This document shows positions 14,919 to 15,341 of a stretch of 15,341 nt of DNA, piece after piece (within the stretch, counting starts at the first letter, position 1; each line of letters begins with the position of its first letter). A program made the position numbers and the translations under genes. This DNA comes from OMIS01 sp044350895. GTDB lineage: Bacteria > Patescibacteriota > Microgenomatia > UBA1400 > PJMF01. The notes beneath the pieces are model-generated. The model was not told where the DNA came from, searched no databases, and saw only the letters and a list, made by a program, of their open reading frames with translations. The stretch covers positions 1 through 15,341 of the forward strand of contig JBILGT010000028.1 of NCBI GenBank assembly GCA_044350895.1, given 5' to 3'.

Positions 14919-15341
14919 TTATTCAGTCCGATAGAAAAGTTGATTGGTTTTTACCGATCGTTCTTTATCGGTTCCTGCATTCCAGACCACATCAACAGTC
15001 AACAAGATACATTTTCCACTACAATCTACTGGGGTAGTGGGAATACTTTTAGTTACTGCTCTGTAGTATGTCATCGGTGGATTATTTGAGATTCGTTGAA
15101 AGGTAGGATTCGCACAATCATTTTGAATTCCCACTAAATCAGTGTTTGTTGAGAATGTGCTGCTAGTATTAAAATCTGCAGGTATGCAGTACGTAGCATT
15201 TCCTGGCGTATTGTAAAACGTAGTCCATGGTTCAGTACTTTTCTTTTGTCGAAAGACTTCAACAACTTCTTGTGCCAACCGAGTCGCTACCTGACGATAT
15301 TCAGCCTCTGAACTGTTCTGGGCTGAAACTGTTAAGCTGAG
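14919..15341 (-). CDS. PilV/GspI-like minor pilin (N-terminus outside window)
   Basis: The frame is open through the right edge, so the TTG at 15278 is not the start. 140 C-terminal residues are visible, beginning LSLTVSAQNSSEAEYRQ. The prepilin cleavage site and most of the hydrophobic helix would lie just beyond the edge. The arrangement, with the end of a hydrophobic helix, then RLAQEVVEVFRQKK and a short Trp-containing segment (STEPWTTFYN), is typical of PilV/GspI-type minor pilins in Patescibacteria and other bacteria (e.g. LAQ..LE..R). The head has three cysteines, including DCSGKC, and ends in a beta-strand region (LLTVDVVWNAG). It is transcribed toward the PilW-like gene; the two stops are separated by four bases. 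It should belong to a second pilin operon reading in from the right. Confidence 0.7.
   Translation of the reverse strand, partial: LSLTVSAQNSSEAEYRQVATRLAQEVVEVFRQKKSTEPWTTFYNTPGNATYCIPADFNTSSTFSTNTDLVGIQNDCANPTFQRISNNPPMTYYRAVTKSIPTTPVDCSGKCILLTVDVVWNAGTDKERSVKTNQLFYRTE

Noticed and set aside
14928..14971. Hairpins CCGAT/ATCGG near the pilin 3' ends as a terminator
   Set aside because: The stems are only 5-6 bp, lie inside the PilV-like coding sequence, and lack a T-run on the correct side.

Overview
The window looks like part of a Candidate Phyla Radiation (Patescibacteria) genome, most likely of the Microgenomates type. The evidence is very large secreted mosaic proteins, type IV pilin-like genes beside them, near absence of Shine-Dalgarno sites, moderate to low GC, and a C-terminal module ending in WQEVN that resembles CPR surface proteins I know. 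This placement is by resemblance, not by a marker gene. The standard bacterial code fits: the long frames are intact without reading TGA as sense. All eight stops seen are TAA or TAG.

Left part (1-2337): the 3' part of a secreted protein gene whose start lies outside the window. It carries five beta/gamma-crystallin-like units, two fibronectin-III-like domains and a short FLPVVLK tail. It is visibly more GC-rich than the rest and is closed by a strong intrinsic terminator (2355-2392). A probable promoter then precedes an 808-residue single-pass membrane protein with two SH3-like domains (2570-4996).

Centre and right (5064-14914): a compact same-strand block of five genes: a 206-aa membrane-anchored protein, a 1229-aa secreted protein with four thrombospondin-type-1-like repeats and a carbohydrate-binding-like domain, a 363-aa membrane-tethered protein resembling a degenerate parvulin foldase (SurA/PrsA type), a 1295-aa secreted protein, and a PilW/GspJ-like prepilin. 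The two giants are paralogous over their last 550-600 residues. At the right edge a PilV/GspI-like minor pilin (14919-15341, cut by the window) converges on the PilW-like gene with only 4 bases between them.

Working model (inference): the block encodes a cell-surface attachment apparatus. Minor pilins would prime or cap a type IV pilus-like fibre, the two giant proteins would act as exported adhesins in a position reminiscent of PilY1 in proteobacterial minor-pilin operons, and the parvulin-like protein between them would assist their folding. No RNA gene, CRISPR array, insertion sequence or integrase was seen. The longest stretch without a gene is 232 bases (2338-2569).
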